The notes: generated by a model from the sequence alone, not told the origin. A stretch of DNA of 64,000 nt from VAYN01 sp963702075 (GCA_963702075.1 OY969703.1:1550001-1614000); one strand, 5' to 3'. Numbered from the stretch's first letter, positions 9,179 through 18,139 are shown. Numbers and translations: made by a program.

Positions 9179-9277
9179 CCGGGCGACGGTACCGCAACGA
9201 CGAGGCGATGCGGCCGTAATCGAGGCGGGCTGCGGGCGGCCGTGCTCCGCCGCGGGCGACCATATTGTTGCGCGCCC

Positions 9278-10936
9278 TTGTACGACGCCTCTCAGCAACT
9301 CGTCGGCGGTGGGGCGCGTGCCCGCTCGCTTCCGGACTGGCCCGCTTCCCGGCCACTGCGCTCGTGGCAGATGGAGGCGACCGAGGCTGTGCGGGCGCAC
9401 TCGGGCACCAGCTTCCTGGCCTCGGCGACGCCGGCGGCCGGCAAGACCACGTTCGGCCTGCACATCGCCCACCGGATGCTGAGCGCCGGGTTCGTCTCGC
9501 GAGTTGTCGTCGCCGGTCCGACCACCCACATCTGCCGCCAATGGGCCGCCGACGCGGCCCGTTACGGCATCGACCTCGAGCCGAACCGGCCGAACTCCGA
9601 CGGGCCGGAGTCCCCCGACTTCCACGGCGTCGCCGTCACCTACCAGACGATCGCCGCCGGACCGGAGACGCACCGGCTGGCCGCCGGTCGCCGGCTGACC
9701 CTGCTGATCGCCGATGAGCCGCACCACATGGGCGACCTGGCCGCCTGGGGTCTGCAAACCCGCAAGGCCTTCGACGGCGCCCGCTTCCGGCTGCTGCTCT
9801 CGGGAACGCCCTTTCGCTCCGACAACTCGGCGATTCCCTGGGTCGCCTACGACGAGGACGGCCTCAGCCGGGCCGACTACGCCTACGGCTATCCGCAGGC
9901 GCTGCGCGACCGGGTCTGCCGGCCGATCACCTTCCTGCCCTATGACGGCGAGATGGAATGGGTCTCGGACGGTCGGCTGCGCAGCGCCGACTTCGACCTC
10001 GTCCTGCCGGCGGCGGAGGCGGCCCGGCGCCTGCGGACGGCGCTGAGCCCGGAGGGCGAGTGGATGGGGGAGGTGCTGCGCGACGCCGACGCCAGGCTGA
10101 GCGAGGTGCGCGCCGCAGGGCACCCTGATGCGGGCGGCCTGGTCATCGCCTCCGATCAGGACCACGCGCGGGCGATCGCGGCTCGGCTCGGCTCGATCTC
10201 GGGAGAGCAGCCCGAGCTGGTGATGAGCGACGAGCCCGGCGCCAGCAGGCGCATCGCCGACTTCGCCGCATCCGACCGGCGCTGGCTGGTCTCGGTGCTG
10301 ATGGTCTCCGAGGGCGTCGACATCCCCCGCCTGCGGGTCGGCGTCTATGCGACGGCGGCCCGAACCGAGCTCTTCTTCCGCCAGGTGGTCGGACGCTTCA
10401 TCCGCGCCACCCCGAAGCCGAGGCGGCAGATGAGCTACCTGCTGATGCCGGCAGACTCGCGGCTGAAGGCCCTGGCCCACGAGATCGAGCTGGAGCGCCG
10501 CCACGCGCTCGACCTCTCACCGGCCGAGGAGGAGAGCGAGGAGTTCGATGACTCCAGGCCGGAGCCGGGCGAGCCGGGCGCCGGCTTTGCCGCCCTCAGC
10601 TCGGGGGACGCCGAGCTGGACGAGGCGATCATGAGCGAGACCATGCTGCAGCTCTTCCCGACCGACGACCCAAAGCCGGCGAAGAAAGCGCCCACCAAGC
10701 CCGAAGCCGTACCGGCCGATTCCGACCCCGAGCGAGAGTCGGCCTACGCGACCCGAGAGCGGCTGCGCGGCGAGCGCAGGCGCCTGGTCGGCGACGTCGC
10801 CCGTCGCACCGGCAAGTCACACCGGGAGGTCCAGGCCCGCATCAACCGCGCCACCCGCGCCCGCTCAGTCGCCAGCGCCACCATCGACCAGCTCGAGCGC
10901 GGCAACGCGATGCTGCGCCGCGAGCTGTGGAAGTAG
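9278..10936 (+). CDS. DEAD/DEAH-type superfamily 2 helicase
   Basis: SF2 helicase of about 552 aa. Motifs in order are the Q-like LRSWQMEAT, Walker A ATPAAGKTTF, Walker B variant ADEPHHMG (DEPH instead of DEAH), motif III LLSGTPFRSD, motif V VSEGVDIPRL and motif VI RQVVGRFIRA. The C-terminal 170 residues are acidic, then basic and helical. The likely start is TTG at 9278 (YDASQQLV), because the ATG at 9371 would cut into the Q-motif. The role is unknown; DNA repair or restriction-like remodelling is possible. Confidence 0.82.
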   Translation: MYDASQQLVGGGARARSLPDWPASRPLRSWQMEATEAVRAHSGTSFLASATPAAGKTTFGLHIAHRMLSAGFVSRVVVAGPTTHICRQWAADAARYGIDLEPNRPNSDGPESPDFHGVAVTYQTIAAGPETHRLAAGRRLTLLIADEPHHMGDLAAWGLQTRKAFDGARFRLLLSGTPFRSDNSAIPWVAYDEDGLSRADYAYGYPQALRDRVCRPITFLPYDGEMEWVSDGRLRSADFDLVLPAAEAARRLRTALSPEGEWMGEVLRDADARLSEVRAAGHPDAGGLVIASDQDHARAIAARLGSISGEQPELVMSDEPGASRRIADFAASDRRWLVSVLMVSEGVDIPRLRVGVYATAARTELFFRQVVGRFIRATPKPRRQMSYLLMPADSRLKALAHEIELERRHALDLSPAEEESEEFDDSRPEPGEPGAGFAALSSGDAELDEAIMSETMLQLFPTDDPKPAKKAPTKPEAVPADSDPERESAYATRERLRGERRRLVGDVARRTGKSHREVQARINRATRARSVASATIDQLERGNAMLRRELWK

Positions 10937-10969
10937 AGCCGCCAGGGAGCGGTCTGGACCTGGGGCGCC

Positions 10970-13051
10970 TCAGTGTTTGTGGTGCCGGTGCGTTGCCTTC
11001 TTTACGCACCTCGGCTTGCCTTTGACGGTCTTCTTTTTAAAGCCCTTCTTGCAATGCAGTGGTTTTGGGCTCGCAGCCGGCGTTGGCGTCGGCGTTGAAA
11101 TGGCTCCGCTCGCACCCGCGTTGCCGCCGCCGCTGGGAGGGGTACTTCCGCTGCCGCCTTCTTCTTCTCCACCGCCTTCTTCTTCTTCTTCTTCTTCTTC
11201 GTCAGGAGGTGGTTCTCCCGCTTGCGTCTCGACCGCACCCGCATCGCAGTTGGTCTTCCCGGTGCCTGGGCGCGGCAGGCCGCGCTGGTCTTCGTGGACG
11301 GTGCATGAGGCCGCCGGGACCGCCCCGATTGCGGAGCCGCCCGCGCCCGGGAGCAGCGTTTCGGTCAGGCCGCCGTTGTCGGCGAGGTTGCCGAGCAGCG
11401 GGTCGGCGACTTTGCCGGGGCAGGTGAGGTCGTTCCAGGTGACGTTGCCGCCCTGGTCGACGATGTCGACGTAGGTCGGGTAGTAGCGCTGGTAGCAGTT
11501 GGCGTCGCCTTCGAGTTCGTTGCCGTTTTTGGCGACGATCGAGTTCTTGATGAAGACCGCGGAGCCGTTGTCGTAGCGGCCGCCGGTGTCGATCCCGGCT
11601 CCGAGGCCGCGACCGCCGCAGCAGCCTCCTAGGCTCGGTTTGGCCGAGTTGCCGGTGGGGCCGCCCGCGCCGAGGCCGTTTCCGGCGATCGTCACGTGCG
11701 CGAGGATCACTTCGGAGCCGTTCGCCGCCCCCTCCGACCAGATGCCGCCGCCGTCGCCGCCCCAGCCGCCGACGCCGCCGCCGAGGGTCGATAGTTCGCC
11801 GCCCCCACCGGGGCCGCCGTCGCCGCCGTCGCCGGTCCGGTTGCCGTAGATCGTCACGTTCGTCAGGTGCACCGTCGAGTGACCGCCGAACCCGGCGCCG
11901 GTGAAGAGCCCGCCGCCGCGACCACCGCCACCGCCGGTGCCGGCCCGGCCGGAACTCGAGAAATAGCCGTATTTGTTCGGGCCGCCGCCGGCGCCCGAGC
12001 CGCCGCCGGTGCCGCCGGCCCCGGTTCCGTTGCCGCTGATCGTCGAGCTGGTCATCGTCAGGCTGCCGGCGTTGTAGATGCCGCCACCGCCGCTCAGAAG
12101 ATCGGAGTTGTAGCCCGAGTTCTTCTGGTACTGGACGCCGCTGTTGCCGCCTTCGCCGCCGTCGCCGCCTTTGCCCGGGCTGAATTCTTCGACTTCTCCG
12201 GTGCCTTGCGCGCCGGTTCCACCTTCGCCGCCCCGGCCGGTGAAGTTGCCGCTGATCGTCGAGCCTTCGATGAGCAGGCTGCCGGCGTTGTAGATGCCGC
12301 CGCCGTCACCTGAGGATCCGCCGCGCCCGCCGTCGCCGCCGTTGGGGAAGTGGCCGATCGCGTTGATTCCCTGACCCCCTTCGCCTCCCCTGCCGCCATT
12401 TCCGGTGAGGTTTTTGCTGATCGTCGATTCGACGATCGTGAGGCTCGCGCCGGGTTCGTTGAAGATGCCGCCGCCCGACCCTCCCCGTCCGCCGCTGCCG
12501 CCGCCGCTTTCCAGCGGGCCGTTCATCCCCAGGTCGCCTTGGCCGGTGTGGTTTTCGGTCACCACCACGTTTTCGAGGGTCAGGGAGCCCTTGTTGAGGA
12601 TTCCGCCGCCGTTGCCGACGACGTTTTCCGTGTAGAGGCTGGGGGCAAATCCGCCGTCGGGCGTGTGCCCTTTGGTGACCTCGAGGCCGACCAGCTTGAC
12701 CGTGGCGGAGGCCTTCACTTCCATCACCCGGTCAGTGCCGCCTTTGATCACCGTGCCGGCGGGGTTGTTTTCGTCGCCGACGATCGCCATGTTGCCCTGG
12801 TTGACGACGAGCTGGGGACCCAACGTGATCGTGTTGGCGGGGAGGTTGATCGTCGTCGTCGGGCTTTCGACCGTGCCGCAGCCGTTGCTGGTGCCGGCTT
12901 CGACGGCTTCGATCACGCTGCGCAGGCTGCAGCCGCCGCTGTCGCCGGTCGAGCCTACGGTCATCGCGGCGCCCGCCGGCGAGCAGAGCGAAGTTGCCAT
13001 GAACGCGGCGGCCACGATGGGCGCCGACCAAAAGCGAAGTACCCGAGTGAT
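10970..13051 (-). CDS. secreted CSLREA-type right-handed beta-helix protein
   Basis: Large surface or secreted protein (about 693 aa). After a signal peptide comes GGCSLRSVIEAVEAG, the CSLREA-like motif, then many Gly-rich repeats of the type GGGIYNAGSLTI.STISGN that form a parallel beta-helix. The C-terminus has a run of eight glutamates, a Pro/Thr/Ser linker and a Lys/Cys/His-rich tail (HCKKGFKKKTVKGK). The only ATG/GTG/TTG near the front is GTG at 13015, which would give a signal peptide without its basic n-region. The in-frame stretch ITRVLRFWSAPIVAAAF preceded by GGGAG points to ATC at 13051 (or 13054) as start. An in-frame TAG lies just upstream. Confidence 0.75.
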   Translation of the reverse strand: MTRVLRFWSAPIVAAAFMATSLCSPAGAAMTVGSTGDSGGCSLRSVIEAVEAGTSNGCGTVESPTTTINLPANTITLGPQLVVNQGNMAIVGDENNPAGTVIKGGTDRVMEVKASATVKLVGLEVTKGHTPDGGFAPSLYTENVVGNGGGILNKGSLTLENVVVTENHTGQGDLGMNGPLESGGGSGGRGGSGGGIFNEPGASLTIVESTISKNLTGNGGRGGEGGQGINAIGHFPNGGDGGRGGSSGDGGGIYNAGSLLIEGSTISGNFTGRGGEGGTGAQGTGEVEEFSPGKGGDGGEGGNSGVQYQKNSGYNSDLLSGGGGIYNAGSLTMTSSTISGNGTGAGGTGGGSGAGGGPNKYGYFSSSGRAGTGGGGGRGGGLFTGAGFGGHSTVHLTNVTIYGNRTGDGGDGGPGGGGELSTLGGGVGGWGGDGGGIWSEGAANGSEVILAHVTIAGNGLGAGGPTGNSAKPSLGGCCGGRGLGAGIDTGGRYDNGSAVFIKNSIVAKNGNELEGDANCYQRYYPTYVDIVDQGGNVTWNDLTCPGKVADPLLGNLADNGGLTETLLPGAGGSAIGAVPAASCTVHEDQRGLPRPGTGKTNCDAGAVETQAGEPPPDEEEEEEEEGGGEEEGGSGSTPPSGGGNAGASGAISTPTPTPAASPKPLHCKKGFKKKTVKGKPRCVKKATHRHHKH

Positions 13052-13158
13052 GATATTTCTCCCTAGCTAGCCGACTGGTTCGAGGGCATCCTGCCACGCG
13101 GCGGCGTGACCTTCAACATCTCGCCGGCCTGGCAGGCGCCGCTCGGTACCGTGTCTTC

Positions 13159-13488
13159 ATGCCCGAGGACGACCCGGTAGACGAGTTCGAAGGGCTGGTC
13201 GCCGACTCGATCGACCGGCTCCCCGCCGAATTCCGGGCGCTGCTCGAGAAGGTCCCCGTCATCGTCTCCGAGCTCGGAACCGAAGCGAACGCCTACGGCC
13301 AGTACTTCGGCGACGGCGTCGCCAGCGAACGCTACGAGGACAGGATCGTGATCTATCGCGACACGCTCGAACGCGATTTCGGCCACGACCGCCGGTTGCT
13401 CGCGCGCGAAGTCGACCGCACGCTCCGCCACGAGTTCGCCCATCACCTCGGCTGGGGCGAGCCCGGCGTCGGCGAGCTCGGCCTCTAG
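13159..13488 (+). CDS. metallopeptidase family protein (Zincin_1)
   Basis: Small zincin of 109 aa with the zinc motif RHEFAHHLGW (HExxH) close to the C-terminus. That arrangement is characteristic of the short bacterial Zincin_1 (DUF1025-like) family, whose substrates are not known. GDGVASERYEDRIVIYRDTLER precedes the motif. Its TAG overlaps the GTG of the next gene by one base, so the two are probably co-expressed. Confidence 0.85.
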   Translation: MPEDDPVDEFEGLVADSIDRLPAEFRALLEKVPVIVSELGTEANAYGQYFGDGVASERYEDRIVIYRDTLERDFGHDRRLLAREVDRTLRHEFAHHLGWGEPGVGELGL

Positions 13489-13736
13489 TGAAAGCAAAGG
13501 CGAAAAAGCTGGTCTGCCCCAAGTGCACCAGCCCGATGCGCACCTACGCGCGCAACGGCATCACGATCGACCAATGCACCGCCTGCCACGGCATCTTCCT
13601 CGACCGCGGCGAGCTGGAGCAGCTGATCAGCGCCGAGAGCTCCTATCTCGGCGGCCTTGCTTCCGACAGTCGCCAGTCCTCCGGGCTCCGGGAGGACAAA
13701 CGCAGCCGAGGGTTCCTCGGCGAGCTGTTCGACTAG
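13488..13736 (+). CDS. zinc-ribbon (zf-TFIIB type) small protein
   Basis: 82-aa protein with CPKCTSPM and CTACHGIFLDRGELE, the two CxxC halves of a TFIIB-type zinc ribbon common in small bacterial proteins. The start is GTG, overlapping the upstream stop by one base. The C-terminal part is charged and probably flexible. A strong hairpin terminator follows 13 bp after the stop. The function is unknown. Confidence 0.85.
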   Translation: MKAKAKKLVCPKCTSPMRTYARNGITIDQCTACHGIFLDRGELEQLISAESSYLGGLASDSRQSSGLREDKRSRGFLGELFD

Positions 13737-13749
13737 CCCCGGAAACAGA

Positions 13750-13772
13750 AAAGCCCCGCCGGGCGGGGCTTT
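13750..13772 (+). terminator. rho-independent terminator, probably bidirectional
   Basis: AAAGCCCCG pairs perfectly with CGGGGCTTT around a 5-nt loop, with A-rich and T-rich flanks. It ends the metallopeptidase/zinc-ribbon operon and before element insertion would also have followed the minus-strand tRNA-Gly gene. Confidence 0.85.
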
Positions 13773-13779
13773 CCGTTAG

Positions 13780-13808
13780 AGCGGCTGAAGGGATTCGAAC
13801 CCTCGACC
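13780..13808 (-). repeat. distal attachment site: copy of tRNA-Gly 3' end
   Basis: Exact copy of the last 29 positions of the tRNA-Gly gene (T-arm half and acceptor strand, including GGGATTCGAACCC). The tRNA 5' half is absent here, so this is a recombination scar and not a functional tRNA. Confidence 0.9.
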
Positions 13809-13831
13809 CATGAACGGATACGCGGCTTTTC

Positions 13832-13855
13832 GGGAACTAATGGCCACGAGTTCCC
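13832..13855. repeat. inverted repeat just inside element 1
   Basis: GGGAACT (13832-13838) and AGTTCCC (13849-13855) form a perfect 7-bp inverted repeat with a 10-bp centre, 24 bp inside the distal att copy. It may bind the integrase or another element protein; nothing else supports this. Confidence 0.4.
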
Positions 13856-13897
13856 CAGTCAGCGGGGGTGGTCTCAATCTGAGCGTCGACCTCCTCT

Positions 13898-13926
13898 GTA
13901 TATACGCCCTAAGCATGCGTATATAC
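13898..13926 (+). promoter_or_regulatory. palindromic operator of vapBC
   Basis: GTATATACG (13898-13906) and CGTATATAC (13918-13926) are perfect 9-bp inverted arms, ending 7 bp before the vapB ATG. An AT-rich palindrome in this position is the usual site where a VapB-VapC complex represses its own promoter, and the TATATAC stretches may also supply the -10 element. Confidence 0.7.
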
Positions 13927-13933
13927 TGCCCTC

Positions 13934-14128
13934 ATGAGCAAGCACTTGGTGGACATCGACGAGGAAGCCCTGATGGCTGCGCGGGTGAAGTTCGGCAGCG
14001 CGACGATCAAGGAGACCGTTAACCGCGCGCTTCGCCAAGCCGGGGAGGATCATCGGCGCAAGTTGAAGCGGCGCCTCGATTCACTCGCTGACGCTGATCT
14101 GGCTGACCGCGAGCAGGCGTGGCGCTGA
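13934..14128 (+). CDS. vapB: type II antitoxin, VapB family
   Basis: 64-aa antitoxin. The N-terminal half (KHLVDIDEEALMAARVKFG) is the ribbon-helix-helix type DNA-binding segment seen in VapB proteins that begin with a beta strand and then ATIKETVNRALR. The C-terminal half is charged and would wrap around the toxin. It overlaps vapC by 10 bp, and the palindromic operator lies directly upstream. It probably stabilises element 1 in the chromosome. Confidence 0.85.
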   Translation: MSKHLVDIDEEALMAARVKFGSATIKETVNRALRQAGEDHRRKLKRRLDSLADADLADREQAWR

Positions 14129-14532
14129 CCCACTTGCTTGATTCGAGTGTCCTGACGCGCCTGCGTCATCGTGCGGTTCGGGAGGCGATCGAAGCTCGGG
14201 CCGAGCGCGGTGAGCTTGGACGAGCCGGGATCAGCGATCTAGAGATCGGCTATTCGGCTCGCAATGCCGCTGAGTGGGACCGGCTGGAGGAGGCGCTTCG
14301 CGCGTTCGAGCTCGTGGAGACGACAGCTGAGCAAGTACGGCGAGCCAAGCAGGTGCAGCGCATGCTCGCGGCCAAGCACCAGCGCGGTCGCAAGGTGCCC
14401 GATCTCTTGATCGCCGCAGCCGCGGAGTCTCACAGCCTGACCGTCCTGCACTACGACACCGACTTCGACCGCATCGCGGCCGTGACCGGACAGCCGTGCG
14501 AGTGGGTCGTGCCAGCCGGTTCAGTCGACTGA
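14119..14532 (+). CDS. vapC: type II toxin, VapC PIN-domain ribonuclease
   Basis: 137-aa PIN-domain protein. Acidic active-site residues are visible: Asp in HLLDSSVL, Glu in SDLEIGYSAR, Asp in KVPDLLIAAAAE and Asp in HYDTDFDRI, in the order and spacing of VapC toxins that cut tRNA or rRNA. The start is GTG, overlapping vapB by 10 bp. The length is typical and all catalytic residues are kept, so the toxin should be active. Confidence 0.9.
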   Translation: MALTHLLDSSVLTRLRHRAVREAIEARAERGELGRAGISDLEIGYSARNAAEWDRLEEALRAFELVETTAEQVRRAKQVQRMLAAKHQRGRKVPDLLIAAAAESHSLTVLHYDTDFDRIAAVTGQPCEWVVPAGSVD

Positions 14533-14713
14533 TGCCGGACGCGTTCCGCGGCAGCTCGCGCTCTCGCACCGCCTCGCCGTCACCCGCCGAAGCCGCGTAG
14601 CTGCTTGCCTTGGGTGGGCCTCAAACGCAGGGGTTGTCCCGTAGATCCAGGTCGGTGTCGTCCCGACCGAGATAAACGGGCCGGTTCGCAATTGACCGAA
14701 TCGCCACCCGCAA

Positions 14714-15664
14714 ATGCAAGTCGACCAAGCCCGCATTCAGTACATCCGCTGGCTGCTCGCAACTCGAGACCTCTCACCGCACACGATTCGCGCCTATGAA
14801 GGCGACCTGGCCAGCTTTTCGCGGTCTGTAGGCACGCGCTTTGAGGTTGAAGGGATCGATCAAAAGGTCGTCGTCGCCTTTATCGAGGCGCAGAAGGCTG
14901 AGGCTCTCTCTCCTGCTTCATTGAGAAGGCGAGCCGCGGCGCTTCGTGGCTTCTGCCGCTGGCTGCTCTCTCAGGGTCTCATTCCCGCCGATCCGTGGAG
15001 CGGCACGAGTCTTGCCCTGGGCAGATCTCGCCGGCTGCCGCGAAACCTTGCGACCCACGAGCTCAACCTGCTGATTGGGTTCCTCGCCCGCGCGGCTCGG
15101 GTCGACGTCGGCAAGCCCCCCGGAAGGCGTTCCGTTGAAAAGAGGCCCCATGAGTCGACAACCCTCCTCGCGGTCGCGCTGATGGTCGCGACAGGCGTGC
15201 GGGTCCATGAGGCTGTGGGCATCAGGTGTCGAGATATCGATATGCCCGGCAGGGCATTGCGGTTGGTGGGAAAGGGCCGCCGCGAACGACAGGTCTTCCT
15301 CCCGAACGACTGGATCGTTGGTCTCACAAGCACGTACCTCGAAGCGCGCTCATCGTTAGGCATCGAACATCCCCATCTCCTTTTCAACCTCCGATACGAG
15401 CCGCTCAGTCCACCCGCGATGCGATCACGGCTCGCCAAAGCGGCTAAGGCCGCTGGGATTTCGCAGCGCGTGACCCCGCACATGCTCCGCCACACTGCCG
15501 CAACACAGCTCATCGAGGCAGGGGTGGACATTCGCTACATCCAGCGCCTCCTGGGCCATGCAAGCCTCAGCACGACAGAGATCTACACCCACGTCTCCGA
15601 TCGTGCCCTCCACCGCGTCGTCTCCGATGCTGACATCCTCGGGAGGCTTGCCGAGGCGCGATAA
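14714..15664 (+). CDS. tyrosine integrase of element 1
   Basis: 316-aa tyrosine recombinase. The N-terminal core-binding domain (YIRWLLATRDLSPHTIRAYEGD) and catalytic residues Arg in TGVRVHEAVG, Lys in VGKGRRERQV, HMLRHTAATQ, LLGHASLSTT and Tyr in EIYTHV are all present. It is closest in form to Xer-like integrases and is the only recombinase in element 1, so it most likely recombines the 29-bp tRNA-Gly repeats. It lies near the distal end rather than next to the tRNA. Confidence 0.85.
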   Translation: MQVDQARIQYIRWLLATRDLSPHTIRAYEGDLASFSRSVGTRFEVEGIDQKVVVAFIEAQKAEALSPASLRRRAAALRGFCRWLLSQGLIPADPWSGTSLALGRSRRLPRNLATHELNLLIGFLARAARVDVGKPPGRRSVEKRPHESTTLLAVALMVATGVRVHEAVGIRCRDIDMPGRALRLVGKGRRERQVFLPNDWIVGLTSTYLEARSSLGIEHPHLLFNLRYEPLSPPAMRSRLAKAAKAAGISQRVTPHMLRHTAATQLIEAGVDIRYIQRLLGHASLSTTEIYTHVSDRALHRVVSDADILGRLAEAR

Positions 15665-15703
15665 CTAGGGAATATCGTCGCCGCGAGCGAGCGGAAACCT
15701 GAC

Positions 15704-18139
15704 GTGACCGACACGCTCAGCGCCCTCCAGGAGTCCCCGCGGTTTCTCAACCGCGTTAAAGAGCTGCGCCAGGTTCAGGCGCAGTTCAGCGAGCTTGCGA
15801 AGGATCCGAGTTACCTCGCCATCCTCGAAGCCCATGGCATTGGCGGAGCAGGCAAGAGCAGCCTTTTGGGAGAGCTGGAACGTCGAGCTCTATTAGAGGG
15901 CAGTCAGCGACGTGTAGTACGAGTCTCACTCGAAGGGGAGGCATCGAAGACCGCCATCGGGCCGTTACGCGTGTTCCGGCGACAGATCGGTATCGACTGC
16001 TTCCTGTTCGATACTGCGTTGCTGACTTACCTCGAAGCGGTCGGGCAGCTCTACGGAGATGGTGGCCCTAACAAAGCTGAAGGCTGGATCCTGGAGGCCA
16101 TAGAACTCGGAGGCGGTCTTGCCTCTCTTCCCTTACCAGCATCCTTTGGAGTGAAACTCTTCCGGTCGATTGGCCGTGAGACGAAGAAACGTCTCCGGTA
16201 TGAGCGGTCAGAGTTCGAGGCAATCGATGAGCTGCGTTCCGATCCAGCCGCGTTGCGCGAGCGCCTTCCCGGTTACCTCGGGCTTGACGTCTCCCGGCGT
16301 TTTGAGGCGACTCATCGATCGCTGATCGTCCTCTACGACGGCTACGAGAAGCAGGCAGACTCCACCTTGGCCAGTAAGGCACCATGGCTGCGAAAGCTGA
16401 TCGCAACCATCGGGCGCGGCGTCCACGTGATCGCGACCCGCAGGCCGTTGGAGTGGCCGCAGCAGGATAGTCTCCCCGCGACCCAACACGTGTCGCTCGA
16501 TCGGCTTCCCGACCAGGACTCGCGGAAGATGTTGCGCGAGGGACTTGGTGATATCCCACCCGAGATCGAAGCCCGGTTGCTGGACGCTTCCAAACGCATC
16601 CCTCTGCTACTCAGGGCCGCGATCAGAACGTACGCGAGTCGAGGCGGCGACGGGACGATCGACTTTTCAGACCTCCCCGACTCGGATGAATCAACCCTTG
16701 AACACCTCTTCAACCATCTCCCGGCAGAACAGCGGCAGGTAGCGGTATCGCTGGCAGCTATTCAGGTCTTCGACGAGGATCTCTACCAACACCTGATCCG
16801 GGCGCTTCATATCCCTGTTAGCGGTCTCAAGTTCAACGAGGTGATGCTGTCGCTGTTCGTGGAGGAGGTCGAGGACGGCCTCTTCAAGACCCACGATCTG
16901 CTGACCGATGCCGCCCGTCGATCCAGGGCGGATGGCGAACTTCGGGAGGCCGGACTCGCCGCTGCCAGCCATTATCTGGTGAGTCGCTGCGAAGGCGCCG
17001 ATGAAAGGGCGCTGCGCGTTGGTCTCGCTCTTTTCCGAGCGATCCTAGACGGGTGGGGTTCGCTTGAGACGGTGCCCTCGAACGCAGTCGAAGCGCTTGT
17101 GGATGCCGCCTACCTGCTTCACGACGCCGGCTATTGGCACGAGCTGGTTTCGATGTCGGTGGCCTATGAAGATGAGCTCGAGCATCCCGTCATGATCGTG
17201 CTTGAGTTGTTCCGCGGCCTGGTCGCCCGGCGCTCGACCGGTGTCGATCGCGCGATTGAGTTGCTTGACGCCCTCGCGCCGCGCCTCGAGATCCTGGGTC
17301 GCCGCCAGCTATCGGCCGAAGTCGAGATTGCCTACCTGAACGAGCTGGCCGGGGATTACAGGCGCGCGCGGATGGAATTCGAGGAGCTCAACCGCCGCGC
17401 CCAACCATTCGATCCCTTCGACCGAGGGCAGTTGCGCTCCCGCCTCTACCACGGCGACATGCTGATCATGGACGGCCGGTTCCGGGAGGGTTCGCGACTC
17501 CTTACGGATGCCTACGAGAAGATCGGCGCCCGCGCTCCACACGACTGGGCAGAACTGGTGCGGCACCGCGCACAGGCGATGCGGTTCTCCTTCATGTTGG
17601 ATGACGCAGTCGACCTCTGCGAACAGGCAATGCGAGTAGCTGCCGACGCTCCGGCGATGGTCGCCAAGCTACGGACGAACCTGGCTGAGCTTTACTGCTG
17701 GCACGATCCGGAGTACGCGCTCGAGATCGCGGATCTGTCTACCGAAGCCAATGCCGGACTGGGGAACCGGATCGAGTTGGCCAAGTGCGATGCGATCAGG
17801 GGGATAGCCCTGGCGAGGCTCGATAAGCCTGAGCCGGCTGAAGCCGCGATCGAGCGGGCGACAGCAGAGGCCGATGAGGTCGGATATCCGGCCGGCGTCG
17901 TCTTCGCCCTCCAGGCGAGAACGGTCGCGCACGCCTTTACGGGGCAGGTGCGGGAGCTCGCTGACAGCTCCGCTGAACTAGATCGAGCGGTCGCCAAGCT
18001 CGACACCTACGGGCACCTGCGGGTTGCATCCGCATGGATTGCCGGCGACGATCGCCGCTTCGTCGAGACGGCGGTGGACGTTGATTGGCTCGATGCGGAG
18101 GGCCTCGAGGACCGGCTCAATCGATATCTAAGTCCCTAG
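15704..18139 (+). CDS. STAND-type NTPase with C-terminal helical repeats
   Basis: 811-aa protein. Residues 45-53 (GIGGAGKSS) are Walker A, LIVLYDGYE (207-215) is Walker B and IATRRP (243-248) matches the sensor/arginine position of STAND NTPases. After a winged-helix-like segment the last 400 residues are alpha-helical and TPR-like (AIELLDALAPRLEILGRR, DYRRARMEFEELNRR). There is no recognisable DNA-binding or effector domain at either end, so it may regulate, sense, or act with a partner. It starts 39 bp after the integrase and ends 12 bp into the convergent dehydrogenase gene. STAND proteins include regulators and antiphage sensors; which applies here is open. Confidence 0.75.
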   Translation: MTDTLSALQESPRFLNRVKELRQVQAQFSELAKDPSYLAILEAHGIGGAGKSSLLGELERRALLEGSQRRVVRVSLEGEASKTAIGPLRVFRRQIGIDCFLFDTALLTYLEAVGQLYGDGGPNKAEGWILEAIELGGGLASLPLPASFGVKLFRSIGRETKKRLRYERSEFEAIDELRSDPAALRERLPGYLGLDVSRRFEATHRSLIVLYDGYEKQADSTLASKAPWLRKLIATIGRGVHVIATRRPLEWPQQDSLPATQHVSLDRLPDQDSRKMLREGLGDIPPEIEARLLDASKRIPLLLRAAIRTYASRGGDGTIDFSDLPDSDESTLEHLFNHLPAEQRQVAVSLAAIQVFDEDLYQHLIRALHIPVSGLKFNEVMLSLFVEEVEDGLFKTHDLLTDAARRSRADGELREAGLAAASHYLVSRCEGADERALRVGLALFRAILDGWGSLETVPSNAVEALVDAAYLLHDAGYWHELVSMSVAYEDELEHPVMIVLELFRGLVARRSTGVDRAIELLDALAPRLEILGRRQLSAEVEIAYLNELAGDYRRARMEFEELNRRAQPFDPFDRGQLRSRLYHGDMLIMDGRFREGSRLLTDAYEKIGARAPHDWAELVRHRAQAMRFSFMLDDAVDLCEQAMRVAADAPAMVAKLRTNLAELYCWHDPEYALEIADLSTEANAGLGNRIELAKCDAIRGIALARLDKPEPAEAAIERATAEADEVGYPAGVVFALQARTVAHAFTGQVRELADSSAELDRAVAKLDTYGHLRVASAWIAGDDRRFVETAVDVDWLDAEGLEDRLNRYLSP

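Noticed and set aside
11002..11244. Lys-rich small frame opposite or within the CSLREA gene end
   Set aside because: It arises from the Glu-rich codon run read in another frame; no independent start signal.
13780..13808. tRNA gene at this position
   Set aside because: Only the T-arm and acceptor strand are present; no D-arm or anticodon. It is an attachment-site copy.
15704..18139. Calling the STAND protein a known Avs defence protein
   Set aside because: It lacks an identifiable N-terminal nuclease or other effector and the sequence does not show the Avs-specific layout, so only the general STAND class is supported.
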